Positions 61,284 to 64,000 of a stretch of DNA of 64,000 bases are shown here, piece by piece; position 1 is the first letter of the stretch, and each line of letters starts with the position of its first letter. The DNA comes from Watersipora subatra. Lineage: Eukaryota; Bryozoa; Gymnolaemata; Cheilostomatida; Watersiporidae. The stretch covers positions 60,988,248-61,052,247 of the forward strand of contig NC_088711.1 of NCBI RefSeq assembly GCF_963576615.1. The letters run 5' to 3'. The translations under genes and the position numbers were made by a program. The notes below the pieces were generated by a model. It searched no databases. It was not told the origin of the DNA and was given only the letters and a program-made list of their open reading frames with translations.

Positions 61284-64000
61284 ATGGCAGAAGTAGCAGA
61301 CCTGATCAAGCTAATGCAGAAGCAGCAGGAGGACCAGAGACAGCAGCAAGAGGAGCAGAGAAAGCAGCAAGAGGAGCAGAGAAAGCAGCAAGAAGAGCAT
61401 AGACAACAGCAGCATGAGGAGTTCAAGCAGCAACAAGAGGAATACAGACGTCAGCAAGATGAAAGAATGGAGGAGAATAAGAAACTGATGGAGCTACTAC
61501 TACAAAACCTACAACGGAAACAAGAAACAGCTGCAACCGCTGTTCCAGCCTTCCCAGGTTTTGACCCAACAGCAGAGCTACTAACAGATTACATAGACAG
61601 ATTCAACACATTCATTGCAGCAAATTCTATTCATCAAGACAAGATTGCTGGCACTTTTCTCACCAACCAACAGCCTACACTCTACAAGCAGCTTAGTAAT
61701 ATGGCAGCTCAGCTTTCAACACCCAAGCAGATCAACGACCTCAACATGGATGAAATACTGGAATTTCTCAAAGACCAGTATGACCCTAAGCGCTTCATTG
61801 TTAGAGAGCGTTACAAGTATTGGAGTGACATGCAGAGGAAACCTGGAGAAACTATTCAAGAGTTAGCTGCCAGAATTCGTCAAGATGCAACTACATGTGC
61901 CTTCATAGACATTACAGATCCATTAGATGAGGCTCTCAGAACAAGATTTATCTGCTCTGTAAACAATGAAGCAGTTCTCAAATCTCTCTTCAAGGTCAAG
62001 GACAATGAACTCAACTTCAACAAAGCTATACAGGTAGCACAGGAAACAGAAGAAGCAGCTAAAGTTGCCAAAGAGACAGTTTATGGAAACTCGTCTAAAG
62101 TCAACAAGGTTGCTCAACAGAAATCAAGATACAAACCAATCCAGAAAAACAACTCTACACCTGACAAGCAGAAGGAAGGAAAGCTATGCTACAGATGTGA
62201 CCGAACTAACCATACAGCGGATGACTGCAGATTCAAAGCAGCCACCTGCAACTTTTGTTCTAAACAAGGTCACATAGAAAGAGCATGCAAGAAAAAGAAA
62301 TCATCTGCAGCAGAAAAACCAGTAAAGATGATAGAATGCACATCAACCAAGATGGTGAAACTTGCTGAAAACATCAAACTGGAGGGAGACAACTTCACAC
62401 TTGAACTGGACACTGGAGCATGTGACAACTTCATCTGTAAATCAATATGGGAGAAGCTAGGAAAGCCAAACCTAAAACCTACTACAGTTAACTACAAATC
62501 AGCCTCAGGACATCTCATAGAGACGCTTGGCAGATGTGAGCTAACTGCCCAATTGGATGCACAGAAAGAAGTCAGACTACCATTTGTGATTAGTGCTGTA
62601 CAAGATCTCAACCTACTAGGAAGAACGGCTATACAGCAACTAGGCATCTCTATTGATGACAAGCTACAACAGAACCTTGTATCAACAATCACAGAGAACC
62701 AGCCAGATGGGAGGTTACAAATCAAGTGTAAGGAGATGTGCAAAGAATTTCCAGAAATATTCAAAGACGAGCTAGAATGTCTCAAGAACTTTGAACTAGA
62801 GATAAACTTCAAACCTTCAACAAAGCCAGTCTTCTGCCGACCCAGACCAGTTCCTATTGCCTTGACAGAAGAGCTCAACCAAGCATACGAAGCAGGTGTA
62901 GCTAAAGGCATATGGGAACCAACTCAATTCAACCAGTATGGAACACCAGTTGTACCTGTACGCAAATCTACAACAGGTCAAGCTGCAGGGAAGATCAGAG
63001 TATGTGGAGACTACTCCAAGACTATCAATAATCAGCTAGAAACACATAGGAAACCTATCCCACTACCAGAAGATCTAATCAGAAAACTAGGTGGAGGCTA
63101 TTGCTACACAAAGATTGATTTAGCAGATGCCTACAATCAAATATTGTTGGCACCAGAAAGTCAACGACGACTAGCACTATCAACACACCGAGGAGTACTA
63201 CTACAGAAGAGGTTGCCCTTTGGCATAAGCTCAGCACCAGGGTATTTTCAAGAAATCATGGAGCAACTGACACAAGACCTCCCAGGAGTAGCAGTATACC
63301 TAGATGATATACTAGTGAGTGGAGCCAATGCAGAGAGCCATCTACAAAACTTACGTCGACTTCTTCAAAGATTAGAAGAAAGAGGGCTCAGATGTAGAAA
63401 AGACAAGTGCTGTTTTGCTCAACCTACAGTAGAGTATCTGGGACACAAACTCACTTCAAAGGGAATCACTAAAGGAAAGAAGGCAGATGCAGTACAACAG
63501 ATGCCAGTCCCAACAGACTTAACTCAGCTAAGATCTTTCTTAGGAGCTACACAATTCTACAGCAAGTTCATACCCAATCTGGCACAACTCACAGGACCAT
63601 TGCACAAACTGACACGCAAAGGAGAGACCTGGAAGTGGGGCACTGAACAAGAAAAGAGCTTCAACAAACTGAAAGATATGCTATCAACTGATAGTGTCTT
63701 AGCACACTTCAACCCAGATCTTGACATTGGAATCTCATGTGATGCTTCAGAAACTGGACTGGGAGCTGTACTATTTCATCGTTATCCTGATGGAAGTGAG
63801 AGACCAATAGCCAATGTTTCAAAAACACTGACCAGCACACAGAGGAAATATGGACAAATACAAAAAGAAGCTCTCTCAATCATATTTGCTCTAAAGAAGT
63901 ATCACCAGTACCTGTATGGTCGACGGTTTATCTTGGTAACTGACCACAGACCTCTTCTCACACTTCTAGGACCTACCAAAGGAGTTCCAGCTCTAGCAGC
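61284..64000 (+). CDS. Gag-Pol polyprotein of gypsy copy 2 (5' part)
   Basis: ATG at 61284 ([11 protein letters not shown]) opens a frame that I could follow without a stop to the window end, inside RNase H. It has one more EEQRKQQ-type repeat in the N-terminal coiled coil than copy 1 and few substitutions elsewhere (for example DELECLKN for [15 protein letters not shown] for NLLQLTG). Zinc knuckles, protease DTG and reverse-transcriptase YLDDILV are intact. Confidence 0.93.
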   Translation, partial: MAEVADLIKLMQKQQEDQRQQQEEQRKQQEEQRKQQEEHRQQQHEEFKQQQEEYRRQQDERMEENKKLMELLLQNLQRKQETAATAVPAFPGFDPTAELLTDYIDRFNTFIAANSIHQDKIAGTFLTNQQPTLYKQLSNMAAQLSTPKQINDLNMDEILEFLKDQYDPKRFIVRERYKYWSDMQRKPGETIQELAARIRQDATTCAFIDITDPLDEALRTRFICSVNNEAVLKSLFKVKDNELNFNKAIQVAQETEEAAKVAKETVYGNSSKVNKVAQQKSRYKPIQKNNSTPDKQKEGKLCYRCDRTNHTADDCRFKAATCNFCSKQGHIERACKKKKSSAAEKPVKMIECTSTKMVKLAENIKLEGDNFTLELDTGACDNFICKSIWEKLGKPNLKPTTVNYKSASGHLIETLGRCELTAQLDAQKEVRLPFVISAVQDLNLLGRTAIQQLGISIDDKLQQNLVSTITENQPDGRLQIKCKEMCKEFPEIFKDELECLKNFELEINFKPSTKPVFCRPRPVPIALTEELNQAYEAGVAKGIWEPTQFNQYGTPVVPVRKSTTGQAAGKIRVCGDYSKTINNQLETHRKPIPLPEDLIRKLGGGYCYTKIDLADAYNQILLAPESQRRLALSTHRGVLLQKRLPFGISSAPGYFQEIMEQLTQDLPGVAVYLDDILVSGANAESHLQNLRRLLQRLEERGLRCRKDKCCFAQPTVEYLGHKLTSKGITKGKKADAVQQMPVPTDLTQLRSFLGATQFYSKFIPNLAQLTGPLHKLTRKGETWKWGTEQEKSFNKLKDMLSTDSVLAHFNPDLDIGISCDASETGLGAVLFHRYPDGSERPIANVSKTLTSTQRKYGQIQKEALSIIFALKKYHQYLYGRRFILVTDHRPLLTLLGPTKGVPALA

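Larger units (their letters stand above)
60889..64000 (+). mobile_element. Ty3/gypsy retrotransposon, copy 2 (runs off the window)
   Basis: 5' LTR 60889-61150, primer-binding region, then gag-pol nearly identical to copy 1, in opposite orientation. The expected target duplication is ATAAT (60884-60888), because the unoccupied paralogue at 46121-46132 reads TTATAATTAAAA. The 3' end is beyond the window. Confidence 0.95.

Overview
This window is nuclear DNA of an intron-rich, AT-rich invertebrate animal. Small coding exons with clear GT..AG junctions are spread over tens of kilobases. The genes are animal genes (dCTP pyrophosphatase, a cilium protein, a two-pore channel), and there is a eukaryotic tRNA-His gene. 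The rest is dense with DNA-transposon derivatives, tRNA-derived SINEs, a Ty3/gypsy LTR retrotransposon and minisatellites. A spiralian/lophotrochozoan is plausible, but I cannot name the phylum from sequence alone.

Layout. (1) 468-4010, plus strand: two tandem copies of the last two exons of a dCTP pyrophosphatase 1-like (MazG-fold) gene. Copy 1 has lost two metal-binding glutamates. Copy 2 keeps them but lacks the C-terminal tail. A short DNA transposon derivative sits between them. (2) 4282-6997, minus strand: a five-exon gene for dynein regulatory complex subunit 10 (DRC10/IQCD), convergent with the pyrophosphatase and with apparently overlapping 3' ends. (3) 7527-45925, plus strand: a TPC1-type two-pore channel gene of at least 20 exons over 38 kb. 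Both pores and both voltage-sensor regions are recognisable. Only the exon for the first membrane helix of domain I was not found. Its introns hold a complete 4.8-kb gypsy element (antisense, 5-bp target duplication), a tRNA-His gene with a decayed copy, hAT, piggyBac and long-TIR elements, SINEs and several tandem arrays. (4) 45926-49226: intergenic, with a composite minisatellite. (5) 49227-59493, plus strand: a ten-exon gene for an unrecognised secreted protein. (6) 60020-60888: a diverged duplicate of the TPC1 terminal exon and its flanks, interrupted at 60889 by a second gypsy copy that runs off the window.

The most unusual signal is in the channel gene. Three of its 5' splice sites (exons ending at 24799, 25665 and 33164) lie at the start of minisatellites whose repeat unit copies the exon-intron junction itself, so each intron begins with an array of extra splice donors. 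In the last case the 15-bp unit preserves reading frame, so donor choice could insert five-residue blocks. Other points of interest are the complementary defects of the two pyrophosphatase copies, and the duplicated terminal exon, whose unoccupied paralogue fixes the pre-insertion site of the second retrotransposon.
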